A stretch of DNA of 64,000 nucleotides from Clarkia xantiana subsp. parviflora (lineage: Eukaryota; Streptophyta; Magnoliopsida; Myrtales; Onagraceae): the NCBI GenBank assembly GCA_036873135.1, contig JAPTYO010000027.1, forward strand, positions 3,612,322-3,676,321, in the 5' to 3' direction. This document shows, in pieces, positions 10,401-22,162 of the stretch (the stretch's first letter is position 1; the number at the start of each line of letters is the position of its first letter). The notes beneath the pieces were generated by a model. It was not told the origin of the DNA, did no database searches, and saw only the letters and a list, made by a program, of their open reading frames with translations. Made by a program: the position numbers and the translations under genes.

Positions 10401-10845
10401 TGACAAATGTACACTGATGGTTCCTCAAATGTTGAAGGATCAGGAGCTGGATTCCTCATAATTCCGCCTGATGGGTCGGAACCGTTGAAGTATGCTCTAA
10501 GCCTAACATTCAGAGCAACGAATAATGAGGCAGAATACGAAGCCTTGATAACAGGCTTAAGAATCGCGAAAGGCCTCAGAATCAAACACTTAAGAGTCAA
10601 GTGCGACTCACAGCTAGTTGTCAATCAAGTCAAAGGCGAGTACGTAGCCAAGTCAGAGAACATGCAGAAATACTTGGAACAAGCAAAGGAACTTACCACA
10701 GGTTCAAACTTTCAATATAACGTCCGTTCCAAGGGAAGAAAATCAAGAGGCAGATGCGTTAAGCAAGTTCGCGCAGGGAAGGGAGCAAGGCCGAGAAACA
10801 CACTTCGTCGAAAACAGGATCATTTCCGTAATCGACAAACTAGAG
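10401..10845 (+). pseudogene. Gypsy B second (archaeal-type) RNase H
   Basis: MYTDGSSNVEGSGAGF starts the additional RNase H typical of the Tat lineage, with NNEAEYEALITGL and LRVKCDSQLVVNQV. A TGA at 10401-10403 stands just before QMYTDG; gypsy E has a TAG at the same codon. A frameshift near 10735 destroys the C-terminal EADALSKFA-like segment seen in E. Confidence 0.88.
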
Positions 10846-12104
10846 GTGTTAAATATCAACACAGAGCCTACCTGGATGACTCCAATTCTGGCATACCTCA
10901 CAGATAACGTTCTCCCGGAAGAAAGATTTAAAGCGCAAAAAATCAGAAGAATCGCTGTCAATTATACATTGATCGAAGGCCAGCTATACAAGAAAGGATT
11001 CTCGACACCATACCTAAAGTGCTTAACTTTCCCAGAAGGCATGACAGTGTTGAATGATTTGCAAGAAGGCCAAGCAGCTTGTCACGAGGGGGCAAGATCC
11101 TTAATCCGAAAAGCGCTAGGTCTAGGATATTATTGGCCAACAATGAGAAGCCAGGCAACAAACATGGTCACGGAATGCGAATCCTGTCAACTATATTCAA
11201 GGAACATAACGGCTACCGCAACGGAATTGTGTCCAATTGCAAGTTCCTGGCTTTTTGCACAATGGGTAATTGACTTGGTGGTTCCACTTCCACAATCCAA
11301 GGGGCAAACAAAGTACATTGTAGTAGCCATCGACTACTTCTCCAAGTGGATTGAAGCTAAGGCGTTAGCACGTACGAAGGACGCGCAAATAATGGATTTC
11401 ATACGAAACCACATCATTGCACGTTATGGCATACCAAGAGTACTCATCAGTGACAATGCGCCACAATTCAGGAGTTCAAGACTTCAGACGTTCTACGAAA
11501 GACTCAACATAGATCACCGTTTTGCGTCAGTGGGTCATGCCCAAACCAATGGACAAGTCGAATCCGCCAACAAGATCGTCCTGGATGGTCTTAAGAAAAG
11601 AGTTCATGCTTTGAAGGGAGGATGGGCAGAAGAGCTTAGCAGTGTCCTTTGGGCTGTGCGCACAACCCCAAAGGAGTCAACAGGCGAAACACCATTCAGC
11701 CTAGTATACGGAACAGAAGCCGTAGCCCCAATCGAAATCGCTGTCTCATCATACCGCACAACTCATTTCAATCCCCAAAACAATGAAGCGGAAATGCGTT
11801 TAGACTTGGACTTGGCAGACGAAAGAAGGCGAAACTTGGAGCTAACCAAGCACGTATGCGCTTAATAACTGCGAGACACTACAACAGGAAATTTAAAGAA
11901 AGACAATTCCATGTGGGCGAGATGGTGTGGAGAAGGAATGAATTCTCACACTTAGATCAAATCAACAAGTTATCTCCAAAGTGGGAAGGCCCATACAAGA
12001 TTATCTCAGTCCCTTATGTTAGCGCATACCGCTTCCAAGATACAGAAGGCAACATCCTTCCAAACACATTCAATGGGGGGCACTTGAAGAAATTCCACGG
12101 ATGA
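10846..12104 (+). pseudogene. Gypsy B integrase
   Basis: Zinc-binding part: ...CHEGARSLIRKALGLGYYWP and CESCQ. Catalytic core: WVIDLVVPLP, VLISDNAPQF and NGQVESANK, giving the D-D-E residues. A GPY/F-type C-terminus follows in another frame (11856-12104: VWRRNEF, LSPKWEGPYKI). A frameshift near 11858 separates the two parts. Length and order match the integrase of E and D. Confidence 0.9.
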
Positions 12105-13262
12105 AGGAAGAATATTATATTACAAAGGAGCTATTGTATCAAGCTCTTTTGTCTTAAAAACTCTTATATAAAAAAGGGGGAGATTTATTAACTCCAAGTT
12201 TGTTTACCATCATGTAATCACATCAATCATTTAATAAAGTCAATTTACTCTCGTAGGTACCTTCCCACATTATGCACTATACTCTGGATTAACATCATGT
12301 TGCAAACAACGTGCATACTACTCATATCAACAAGTCATCACGCCATGCAACTTATAATAGGCGACATCAACAAGTTCATCTTCAACAAATCCAAAGTAAT
12401 ATTCACTCAAAAGCAACATTATGGAATGCTCCAAAAGTGACATGGTGCAATGTCCTCTTTGTAAGGATAAAACCATGTTCACATCTATCAAAAGTAACGC
12501 GTTGCGACATCCTTTTCAAAAGGGCAAACCCCATGTTTACTTCTAAAAAATGGCATGTTGTGAAATCCTTCGGGCAAATCCTCATGTTCATAGCCATTCC
12601 CTAAATAAAAACAGGATGCGGCAAATACATTATGGGACTGATCACCCCACCGTGGCGGAAATCCTCTTAATAGACGACAACCCCACACACTAAAAGTATG
12701 CAAACTCTCTTAAGGGTACATACACCATGAAGACTTAGCCTGAAAAAAGGATAGCTTCATGTTATACGCTTTTTAAAGCAAACCGTGTACAAAACTCATC
12801 AAACTTACAAGTCGAGTCTTGTATAACGTTATCTTGCTCTTTAGCATTTAACGTAAACACAGCAAAATAACCTAGAAATATCTTGCAACAACGTCGCCTT
12901 AGAGTGGAACTAAGAGACGGTATAAACTTAAGTCTTGCTACGTCAAGACGACACTGCTGCACGTCAAAGGCCAAGTGCCAAGTATATTACTATGCTACAA
13001 GTACCAAGTGTACATTGCACCATGCAATGCGCAAGTCGCAACATCGTATGTTCTATCCATCACAACAAAGAGTTCAATCCTATCATGCAAGTCCAATACA
13101 TACGGACAATGAACATAACGCAAGGTATGAAATATTACTAACAAGTTATCACATGATTATTATTATTAAAAATAGGTCCAAAGGACGAAGTACCAAGGAC
13201 GAAGTACCATACAAGCAAACATACTATCATTTCCAATGGACTAACATAGCATGTCCAGGAAA
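12105..13262. other. Gypsy B 3' non-coding region
   Basis: It follows the integrase stop and is AT-rich with no supported gene. The word CAAAAGTAACGCGTTGCGAC and similar 60-bp-spaced variants at 12420-12570 form a weak tandem repeat (three copies of ATGTTCAC-type units). Confidence 0.45.
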
Positions 13263-13904
13263 TCAGCACCAAGTTGAAACATCAACTAAAGATACACGAG
13301 AAGTTCCACTATTCCCGGTAAGCTGTGGAACAACATCCATAATCTCGGGAGAAGCAACAATGACATCATCACCTCCTCCATCTTCAATCATATCATAGGC
13401 GGATACATCAAGCCCCAAAGTGTGCAATGCCTTAAGGTAGTTAACGGCATAGTCAGAACAAGGCCCAAGCTAGTCAAAAGGAAAGTTGGGGGCAAGCGCG
13501 TTGACACGACGAAAGTAATCCTCGGCACACTTTCCCATCATGGTATCAGTTATCTTCTTAGCTGCAAGACTAAAAGCAGGAGTACTCAAATACTGGGAAA
13601 AACCCGCTTCAATTCCAAGCGCATAATGTTCCTCACGTGCGGCAATCAAGGCTGCCTCTCGAGATGGGATGTCATCAAAAATCTGTTTCTCAAGCGCAAT
13701 CATCTCAGCTTCAAGATCAGAAATTTGAGTCTCCTGCACCTGATACTTAGTCTCGGAATCAATAATCTTCAAGCCAAGTGCACACACCTTCTCTTTAGGA
13801 CGGGCAAGTTCAAGACTAACGGTGTTACATCTGTTGACAGCGGCTCTTCTAGCACTAACAAACTCCACAACATACGACGACATGTTAACCATCTGAGACA
13901 CAGC

Positions 13905-13996
13905 CTGAAAATCATACAAGAACACAAGGCCATAAACATTACACAACAAAGGCGTACGACACGAAAGTTATCAGGAAACATAACTTGTTCACTTAC
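13905..13996 (-). other. Intron before the coiled-coil exon of the gypsy B antisense gene
   Basis: 92 bp, donor GTAAGTG, acceptor GATTTTCAG. The counterpart in F (63125-63218) is 94 bp and lies at the same protein position, just before the QM.N.SS block. Confidence 0.65.
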
Positions 13997-14238
13997 AGGA
14001 GCAAAAATTGGCCAAAGCATGTTCAACACACTCTTCGGCTTCTTCATCAGTCCTCGGACAAGCACGTCGATCGCCTGGGGCACACTCTTATGCAGCACAC
14101 GAACACCAACCTCCGGTATATTAAGTTTCACCTCCTTAGGAAAGCGAAGACCACCCCTACCAAGAGGTTTCCAAGCATCACCATATATATCACCTTCCAA
14201 GGGACGAAGAAGATGATCACGCTTCAAAGCTGGGATCA

Positions 14239-14316
14239 CTGCAAGGAAAAGATAAAGAATAAAAAACAAGTGTTAAAAATCAGAGTATAAAGAAAAATGC
14301 GAAGTACATCTCATAC
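14239..14316 (-). other. Internal intron of the gypsy B antisense gene
   Basis: 78 bp, donor GTATGAG, acceptor CCTTGCAG. F has a 76-bp intron with donor GTATG at the corresponding border (62798-62873), before the exon ending in PEVGV.VL. Confidence 0.6.
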
Positions 14317-15231
14317 CGACGGACGAGGAGCGATCCTCTGCGAGTCGATCTCTCGACTGGGGGGTGGAAGATACCGTTGTGCATCCAGTAACTTCCCCTC
14401 CCTTATCAAAGGTGGAGGGAGGAAGGGCAGCATTTGTCCTTACACAGTTAGGATCACTCGAGACATGCGACACCACCTCGGATCGCTTGATAGGAAGTTG
14501 ATAATCATCCACGGAAACATCAAGAACAGGGGAGCGCAATGAATAATAAAAAAGACAAAACAAATGATGAGCCAAATAAGTAAAAGATAAAGGAAAAGTT
14601 ACAAGGAAAAACATCTTACCCATGAGCCCCTTTCCGCGACCATATCCAGAAGCACGGGGGCAGCAAGAACAAGTGATGAAGCGGACGTCTCGGATAGAGG
14701 AGTGTTGCGAATAGACTCCGCGTGTAAGGAAGATTTCTTGCCAATAAACCAGTCTACAAGGATGATATAAAAAAGATTACGAGGACCATCAATATGTAAC
14801 TCGTCACCAACATCTGAACATAATGTCACTCGCGGAATGGGGATAGAAGACTTACTCATAGTAACCGCGGCAAGAAGACTAACTCTGAAAAGAAGACTGC
14901 ATAACTTGGAATCCTGAAAATTACAAACAACAAATCAATCAGTGTGTGAGCACTATGTATGTGCACGCATGTCAACATGGATACATGATTACAAGGGCGA
15001 AATATTTTCTAAGTGTTTTGCTCAGGATGACAGTCGGCATATTGTAAGCTGTCAGCATGCTACTATATGTCAGCATATTACAACCGTTAGCATACAACAA
15101 GGTGTTGGCATACAACCTACGTTTACATCAAGCATATGTATACAGCGTACATAGCCAGGGATAAAGAAAAAATTCTAAGTGGGGGGGCAAGTGCGCACAT
15201 ACAAGCACGTACATGCATGTCGACAAGTGAA

Positions 15232-15447
15232 GAATATTTTCTAAGTATTTCCATGTACGTACATACATGTCGACAAGGAGGCATGTCGACAAGTGAAGAA
15301 TATTTTCTAAGTTTTTACATGTGCGTACATACATGTTGACAAGGGGAGAATATTTTCTAAGTGTTTCCATGTACGTACATACATGTCGACAATGGGAGAA
15401 TATTTTCTAAGTGTCCATGTACGTACATACATGTCAACAAGGATGAA
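15232..15447 (+). repeat. Tandem repeat of about 50 bp in gypsy B
   Basis: Units start at 15232, 15298, 15348 and 15398 with GAATATTTTCTAAG, followed by CATGTACGTACATACATG and TCGACAAGG. The period is 50 bp for the last three units and 66 bp for the first. The array lies upstream of the antisense gene; F has a similar GTACGTA/CATGCAT-rich stretch at 60930-61140 in the same relative place. Confidence 0.75.
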
Positions 15448-16991
15448 TTGCGGGCATTAAGTAGCTATTATCAACTTCTACACAATACCTTCTAAGCATT
15501 CCTACGACGCTTATCGACAAAGCTCATATGACGACATCTATGGTAACAAGCATTAGATATTGTTAAAATATATTTTCTAAGTGTTTTAGCACGTTTGCAG
15601 ACAATGACCGACAGTCTATACATGATGCTCAACGTACATTGCCTAAGCTATCATTACTAACATACAACCATTGACGGCCATGTACGTACAACTACCGATC
15701 ATCAACATCGAGCATACTAAAACAACGACTAAGGCATGGAACAACATGTCGGCAATGAACACTATGCATAAGGGAAGTATAACGATTCATTTGCACTTTT
15801 CTAAAATTTTCAGCACTTAGAAAATTTTTGACCGATTTGGGACTAAGTATTCTAATGCATTTTATCAAACACCTTGTATGCATGGTAAGATTACTAGGTA
15901 CATAGTGATTTCAAGACTAAATCAAGGCCAAACGAAGTCACGAAAGGTCCAGCCATGTACGAAATTGGACTCACCGACACGAAGCAAGTTCGAATTGCTA
16001 CTCACCCTCACCCGAAAACCCACGCGCCGCTGCTGCAATCCACGCGCCACCACTGCAACCTCGCGCGCCGCCGCTGCAGTCTCACATGCTGTCCCCCCTT
16101 CCTCACGCGCCACCTTGGTCCCCTCCTTGCCCGGAGTCGATCTTGATCGATGTCAAATATGATGTGATTACTCCAAATTCACACCTCCATGAATTCCCTC
16201 TTCATCAAGAATGGAGAGCTTCTTGGGGATTAATCTATAAAGGATATAAGATAATGAGTATTCTCTCTCCTATTTCTCATTAATAGTACCTACACCATGT
16301 GCTAAGGACTAAGCTAATATATATTTTCACACAAGTCCTTAGTATCATGTATAAGCATACTTACATCTCTCCTATACTTGTTTTACATACATGCTCCCTA
16401 GTGTTGCATGACGCTCTTCGTAGATCATTACACATGTTATTATTTATATATATGTACATGATGCTAACTCTTGGTTGTTATGTGATTATTTTTACAATCT
16501 AAGTATGAATTGAATGTTTGCATCATTTTCCATGCTTACATCATATTACATGCTTGCATCATTTCCTATGTTTACATCATGCTTCATGTTGACAAGCATG
16601 CTCTCCATTTTCATATTATTCTAAGTGTTTTGCTTATTGCATGATTACGTCATCCGTTTACTATGTCGTCATCTACATGTTGACAACGTATTATATACTT
16701 CCATCATGTACCATGATATTATCATGTTGTATAATTCTTTATTATTACAAGTATTTCACTCATTACATGATATTGCGAATATATCGTTAATTGCATGTTG
16801 TTATACGCATATTGTCCGCTACGCTAACCCTGTAAACAGATTACGCACATACGGCGGATAATTGAAGTTGGTCAAATTTATGATCCCAACACTTGAATTG
16901 ACAAACAGGCCACCCCTAAGGTCAGTACCGAACCAAAATTGGACGAATATCTTATCTTAAAAAGAGTCAAGCATGGGTTTTGAACCGCTAC
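15448..16991. other. Gypsy B region between antisense gene and PPT
   Basis: No supported gene. A GC-rich patch at 15990-16140 (repeats of GCGCGCCGCCGCTGCAG type) could be the 5' untranslated exon of the antisense gene, as F has a GC-rich patch at 60340-60450. The rest is AT-rich. Confidence 0.4.
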
Positions 16992-17007
16992 TTGACTCGG
17001 GGGCAAG
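16992..17007 (+). other. Polypurine tract of gypsy B
   Basis: TTGACTCGGGGGCAAG directly precedes the LTR start TGTTAGATATC. Confidence 0.8.
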
Positions 17008-17688
17008 TGTTAGATATCTGTCTAATTCGGGTTTGTGCTTACATTTCGGGCCTCACAAAATACCCCAAAACCCGTAAAAGAACTCTTCCGCGGACACCCA
17101 ACTTCAAAACGGTCCGGAATACGCGCAGTACCCGGACCGGAGGACTTCCAGATTGCCCTAAGGCAATCCGGACCCGGTCCGGATAGCTAAACAATCCGAG
17201 TAGATCCGGATTGCCGATGTTCTCCGTGCGCTTATCCCGATTATTTTGCCAAGTGCGAGAAGTCAGTGCACGCATAGTCCACCTTGGTGACGGTATACGT
17301 TTTCCTTAACACCGACATCAAGCCGTTCAAAACTGGGCATGATCCTTAGGTTACCTAGAAATAGGGGCCTAGGTCTCCCATTTTAGACAACTCCTTCATT
17401 TTGGACATTGGATGCTCTAACTTCTCTCTAAAAGGCTTACTCTCTCTAGAGATTTTGACTAGAGCGTCGGAGAGGGCCCAACCAGCATCCCCCCTTCTCC
17501 CACGCTGGTTACTGCCCCTTGTGCAGGATCCAGAGTTCGAGAGATCAAGGTCGGGAAGTTGAAGATTAGTTCGAGGATCGTGTTTCAAGGATCGCGGCAT
17601 TCAGACAGATACCCATTCCCGTGCACACATCCAGAGCCCGTTCGTAGAAAAGAAGCCCGAAGCTACCCAAGTGCATGCAGACTTAACA
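17008..17688 (+). repeat. 3' LTR of gypsy B
   Basis: The 681-bp LTR has the same ends as the left LTR. The TATA box is changed to CTAGAAATAG near 17355. The extra bases relative to the left LTR lie near 17605. Confidence 0.93.
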
Positions 17689-18148
17689 AGCCCCAAATAT
17701 TTTAAAACGGTATTCAGTTGCCAGATATGCATGTTGATGTCGAGTGACTACGCATGATGCGTATGCATGATAGTTTCAGGATATGACCGGATGCGATAAT
17801 TTGCTAGTGAAGTAGAATTATGTATGACTGAATGAGAAATCCTCAAAACATATTAAAAATATCCTTGGGAAAGCCAAGATCGGGTGTATGTAAAAACTCT
17901 CTGTTCCGGTTAAAATATCGATTAAACCATTTTCAAACAGACTGATCTATTAGAAATAGACGTCGGCAGTGTGAACTCTTTACAAAGCTCCCTTCCATTG
18001 GTTTACTGGTGGTTGGTTAGGTTATAAGACTGATGAATCATTGTTTGTCGCCTCCTATTTCGTAGATATCCGATGTAAGCAATTCTTTTCAAAATGTTTT
18101 AAATTGTCACCCTGATTTTCGCAATTGTTTGTAAATGTGTAAGTTTCA
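17689..18148 (+). other. Copia C2 leader, second part
   Basis: It continues the leader after gypsy B (AGCCCCAAATATTTT) and runs colinear with C4 33842-34440 and C5 42530-43090, including AAAGCCAAGATCGGGTATG-like and GACTGATCTATT landmarks. Confidence 0.7.
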
Positions 18149-19025
18149 ATGGCTGCAAGTACCAATGTCATTTCCCAAATGAACACGGGAATGAGGTTGA
18201 ATGGTGATAACTATAAGATTTGGAAAAAGCGTGCAAATATGGTGATAACTAAAATAAAAAGTCTGGATCATTTGACCACTAAACATAATAGGCCTAAGGT
18301 TGACCTCACTAATGAGCAAAAGGAATTCCATGAAAAATGGAGTTCCAAGGACCTTGAAATCCGTTCCACCTTGATGACATTGCTGGAGGATGACATACTC
18401 TATGAGTATGATCATTATGAGTCTGCTCATGATCTGTGTGATGGTGTTAAGGAAGGGTTTGGTGTTTAATCTATTTCCCAGAAGCGGCCGTTAAAAAGTA
18501 TATTCAAACTCATACAAGATGAATCTTCAGCATACCATGAAGCAGAACATTAGACACATGTCTAATATGCTTTCTGAACTCAAGGAAGCAGGGGAAACCC
18601 TGACTGAGGAAAAGAAGGTCCAATGGGTCATTCTCTCTTTGCCCGACTCTTGGAACAACATGAAAATGCACCTTACCCATGTTACTCATCTCGATACTCT
18701 CGAGGAGATTCGAGTTCATCTCAAGTTGGAAGAGGATCGGCTCAAGGCTAAAAATCTAAGGGCTGAGATGCATATCGCATCAACCTTTCCAACACAGCAA
18801 AATGGTAAGCCCAAGAGAAAGGGCAAAGATTTCACAAGAAATACTAACAGGTCATCTGGTCAGTATTATCAAAGAAAGTTAAAACCTAAGAAGGCTGATG
18901 GAAAGAACATGCAGAAGAAAAGAGCATGTAAAGAGGAATCTCGAACGTGCTTCAGTTGTGGGGTAAAATGTCATCTAAACGCTACCTGTACTAATCCTCC
19001 AAAGGTACGTTCTGGGAGACAATGA
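18149..19025 (+). pseudogene. Copia C2 gag, frameshifted
   Basis: The first frame, 18149-18469, starts MAASTNVISQMN and has the YKIWKKRA segment typical of copia gag (UBN2-type). A frameshift near 18465 moves to 18519-19025, which carries HMSNMLSELKEAGE, LPDSWNNMKMHL and LEEIRVHLKLEEDRLK. A zinc knuckle CFSCGVKCHLNATC stands near the end; Cys replaces the usual Gly before His. Confidence 0.88.
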
Positions 19026-19570
19026 CGAAAGTCATAAATTCTCTTTATATTCCTGTAACCTGGTGAGTAGTTCAATCCCACTTATGAATTAATGAACCGA
19101 GGTGAGGAAGCAGCGGGAGACCAAATGAGGACGTCCCCAGTATAAAAGGATAAAGTTGATAAAAAATTGAGCAGAAATCTATTTTTGAACTCTTCATTTC
19201 CTTTCCTTGCTAGAGAAATTCGGTCTTTCAGTTTGATACATATGTGGTTTATGCATTTTATGAGAATTGACATTCTGCATAATTTGATTCGTTGAACCAA
19301 GTTATGTTTGTTTCATCTTGCACTGCCGAATCTTAATTTCACCGTTTTGAACATTGCAAAATTAGGACGAACGTTTTGTATTCCTTATTTATTAGTAATT
19401 CATAAATATGACTGATATCGTAACGACAAACATGTATGACACCGATAATTAAATTTTGGAAATGAAACAATTTCACCAAGGGTAAGACCCATGTGTGGTG
19501 TGCGCACCACAAGGATTCGGCGTAAAACCGGAACACATCAATTGAAAGTACAAATTTAATATAAATATGT
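19026..19570. other. Copia C2 segment between gag and integrase, protease missing
   Basis: No DSGA protease motif or other coding signal is visible. The segment resembles non-coding sequence in C4 (35150-35740) and C5 (43850-44300), for example around GTACAAATTTAATA and the GCG(C/T)G-GTG-ACC words. Confidence 0.5.
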
Positions 19571-20385
19571 ATGATTTTGAAACTCAAAATAACTTTCATT
19601 GATGACTTTTCCCATTTTGGGTTTACTCATTTGATTACTCGTAAATCTAATGCCATTGAGTGCTTTAAGAGCTATCTGTATCTCGTAGAGAATCAGCTGG
19701 AGCGAAAGGTGAAAACCTTACGCACTGACAGAGGTGGTGAATACCTCTTTAATGAGTTTGATAAGTTATGCAATGAAGGGCATTCTTCGTCAAACGACGA
19801 TCCCTTATACGCCACAATAGAACGAAGTTGCGGAGCGACGTAATCGTACACTCTTGGACATGGTAAGAACCATGATGTCGCAAGCTCAACTTCCAATCTC
19901 CTTTTGGGCTGATGCGTTGTTGACAGCTACTCGTGTAGTAAACCGTGTACCTACAAAATCGGTGGACACGACACCATATGAGTTGTGGACTGGTAAAGAG
20001 GTGGATCTTACCAGGCCGCGACCTTGGGGTTGCGCAGCATACACGCATCAGAACAAAAGTCGATTCGGCAAGTTGGGTCCTAGAGGATTGAAGAGTATCT
20101 TTATAAGATACTCGGAAAAATCTAAGAGATACATTTTGTGGTGGCTCAAGAAAATTATGGCATGGTCGAACATGAGTCTAAGGATTTTACCTTTATAGAG
20201 GATGGATTTCCTAAGCTTGGTGATAACAACACGAATGAAGTCTTAAAAGAACTTGAACATGACGAGTATGAACAAGTCGCACTTACTTCGAGTGGGAGAA
20301 TTGAGGGAGCACCAACTGTGAATGAAATGGTAAATGAGAATGGGAACATTTTCATAGTAAATCCAGTGGGAGAAGTCAATACATT
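19571..20385 (+). pseudogene. Copia C2 integrase core and start of linker
   Basis: FIDDFSHFGFTHLITRKS and LRTDRGGEY give two catalytic Asp residues. A frameshift near 19780-19850 follows, then MVRTMMSQAQLPISFWADAL and LWTGKEVDLTRPRPWGCAAY. The linker VEHESKDFTF...SSGRIEG...NEMVNENGN ends near 20385 at an inverted copy of itself. Confidence 0.85.
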
Positions 20386-20650
20386 CCACTGGGGGTGGAT
20401 TGACTCACTCCACTGGATTTATTATTAAAATGTTCTCATTCTCATTTACCATTTCATTCACAATGGTTGTTCCCTCAGTTCTCCCACTCGAAGTAAGTGA
20501 GACTTGATCATCCTCGTCCTGTTCAAGTTCTTTTAAGATTTCATTCATGTTGATGTCACCAAGCTTAGGAAATTCATCCTCCAAAAATGTAACGTACCTA
20601 GACTCATGTTTGACCACACCACCAGTTTCTTGAGCCGCCACAAACACGTA
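20138..20650. repeat. Inverted repeat of copia linker (C2 + / C3 -)
   Basis: The plus arm 20138-20385 and minus arm 20405-20650 encode the same linker (EHES...TF.ED.FPKLGD, LTSSGR.EG, NEMVNEN.N) in opposite orientation and meet within about 20 bp. The arms are diverged, so two different copies are joined, not a recent duplication of one. Confidence 0.8.
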
Positions 20651-20772
20651 TCCTTAGAGTTCTCCGTGTATGTTATCAAGATACTTCTCAATCCTCTAGG
20701 TCCCAACTTGTCAAATCGGCTGTCGTTCTGATACGTGTATGCTGCACAACCCCAAGGTCACAGCCTGGTAAG
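20386..20772 (-). pseudogene. Copia C3 integrase end and linker
   Basis: On the minus strand: GCAAYTYQN, then SRFDKLGPRGLRS, then KHESRYVTFLEDEFPKLGD and the linker. It continues the integrase from 40143-40377 across the C4 insertion (LWTGKEVDLT stands at the other side). Confidence 0.8.
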
Positions 20773-21369
20773 TGTTAGCATATGGTGACGTGGCGCCGTA
20801 ATTGGTAGCCCGTTAATATATGTGGTTACCTAAGATAATTAGGTAAATGTCACATTAGGGCTAATTGGGCCAGACCCAATTCCCATGTGACATGGGAGGC
20901 CCAAAATTGGGCTTCCCCACAACATGATAAGTCGGTCGAAACCCTAATAGTAGGGAGGAGGATTTTCTCCTCCTCCCACTATATAAGGAGGTCTTGGGGT
21001 CACCTCCAAAACACACATTGATAACAACTCCTCCTAAGTTGTGATTTGAGAGAAATCCCTCTCTCTATAGTGAGGTCGGCCGGCCCCATAAACACTACTA
21101 TTGGTGTGCCAAATTGCTTCCGAGCATTCAGTCCGAGGTTCTGTCCCCGTTGAAGAATCGATCAGAGGATTTGCTGTGGAGCTTATACCGCGTAGGACTT
21201 TTTCTCACGAAAAACTTGTACGGGTTCCGACCGGAGGATCAGAACTCCCTCCACAACGTTCTTGGGCATGAAACCTATTGAGGTATGTGTACATTATTCC
21301 TCTGCGTAATTAGATTACTTACAAGAACACGTTTAGCATTCCGTAGTATTACGTCCCCGTAATTCAACA
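20773..21369 (+). repeat. 5' LTR of copia C4
   Basis: 597 bp, TGTTAGCATATGG...AATTCAACA, with TATA box CTATATAAGG near 20980. It has a few dozen differences from the 3' LTR by eye. Confidence 0.92.
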
Positions 21370-21370
21370 G

Positions 21371-21382
21371 TGGTATCAGAGC
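21371..21382 (+). other. Primer binding site of copia C4
   Basis: TGGTATCAGAGC, complementary to the 3' part of plant initiator Met tRNA, one base after the LTR. Confidence 0.92.
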
Positions 21383-22124
21383 TTGTGTTAGGAGTTCTTG
21401 AAATTTTGATAAACTGATATTCTTGAAAAAAATTTAAAAACCAAAATTCTTATGATGAACACCATGAGTAATCCGAAAGTTTTAAACAAATTTCATATGT
21501 TTAATCTTTAAAAACTTAAAATTTTCGGAATTTACATGTTTTTATAGATCAAAACTGAAATTTCATGTTTAAATTTGAGTTTGATGTTCATGATCTTCAA
21601 GAAAACGATAAGTTTTATCAAGAACAATATTTGGATTCAAGATCATAGTAGTAATTGATCTTAAAATTTGACAATTTTTCCAATTTTTGGTGTTATGGCC
21701 GAAACCCTAGGTGAATTATTAGGTAAAAATTTTAATTTCTTAGGGTGCAACTAAGTAAAATTCGGACGGCCCTAGCATATGGATATATTTGTTACCATAT
21801 TTTAATTTTATTAAAAGGAGAAAATATATCTATAAATTGGAAAGATAAGGAAATATTCACATTATATATTAAAATATATAAACTATCAATATATTTAGCT
21901 AAAATATAGGGATAAAGATATATTGATAGGATTTAGTTACTTAAAAGGATTAAGAAAAATATTGTCAACATATATTTTAATCCCTAAAGATATATTTGAC
22001 AATAATATATATATATATATGTGGCCGAAATTATGGATATATATGTTTATATTGTTAATTGATTTACATCTTCTAGATAAAATCTTGACAATAATTATAT
22101 ATATGTTATTTAATTATTGTGCCG

Positions 22125-22162
<38 letters not shown>

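Larger units (their letters stand above)
13263..14859 (-). pseudogene. Antisense additional gene of gypsy B, spliced and decayed
   Basis: Read on the minus strand, it starts ATGAGTAAGTC at 14859. Exons include PEVGVRVLHKSVPQ (ending at 13997), and a coiled-coil exon that starts AVSQMVNMSSYVVEF at 13904 and contains ETKYQVQETQISDLEAEM. Introns are 14316-14239 (GTATGAG...CTTGCAG) and 13996-13905 (GTAAGTG...TTTTCAG). The same two exon borders occur in the right-edge gene F (62798-62873 and 63125-63218). A TAG replaces Gln in FD-Q-LGP near 13468; reading past it the frame ends at 13263. The N-terminal domain found in A, E and F is missing here. Confidence 0.6.
7296..17688 (+). mobile_element. Gypsy B: complete-ended Tat-lineage element, dead
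   Basis: It has LTRs at 7296-7949 and 17008-17688, a PBS after the left LTR, a PPT before the right one, and flanking AACCC (7291-7295) / AGCCC (17689-17693), one base different. C5 reads AGCCC at the homologous site, so the left copy mutated. The pol order is protease-RT-RNase H-second RNase H-integrase; the gag capsid is deleted. A 4.9-kb 3' region carries an antisense gene and a 50-bp tandem repeat. Several stops and two frameshifts make it non-functional. Confidence 0.92.
6765..20385 (+). mobile_element. Copia C2: plus-strand copia interrupted by gypsy B
   Basis: C2 consists of 6765-7295 and 17689-about 20385. It has leader, gag and integrase, then the start of the IN-RT linker, where it meets minus-strand C3. 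No LTR, RT or RNase H of its own is visible in the window. The two halves join cleanly across gypsy B, as judged against the homologous leader of C5. Confidence 0.75.

Noticed and set aside
15128..15370. Minus-strand frame with repeated MYVRT units as a repeat protein
   Set aside because: It is produced by the 50-bp DNA tandem repeat and shows no codon-level conservation.
22126..22159. (AT)n tract as a regulatory or origin element
   Set aside because: A simple microsatellite within an AT-rich copia leader; no supporting features.
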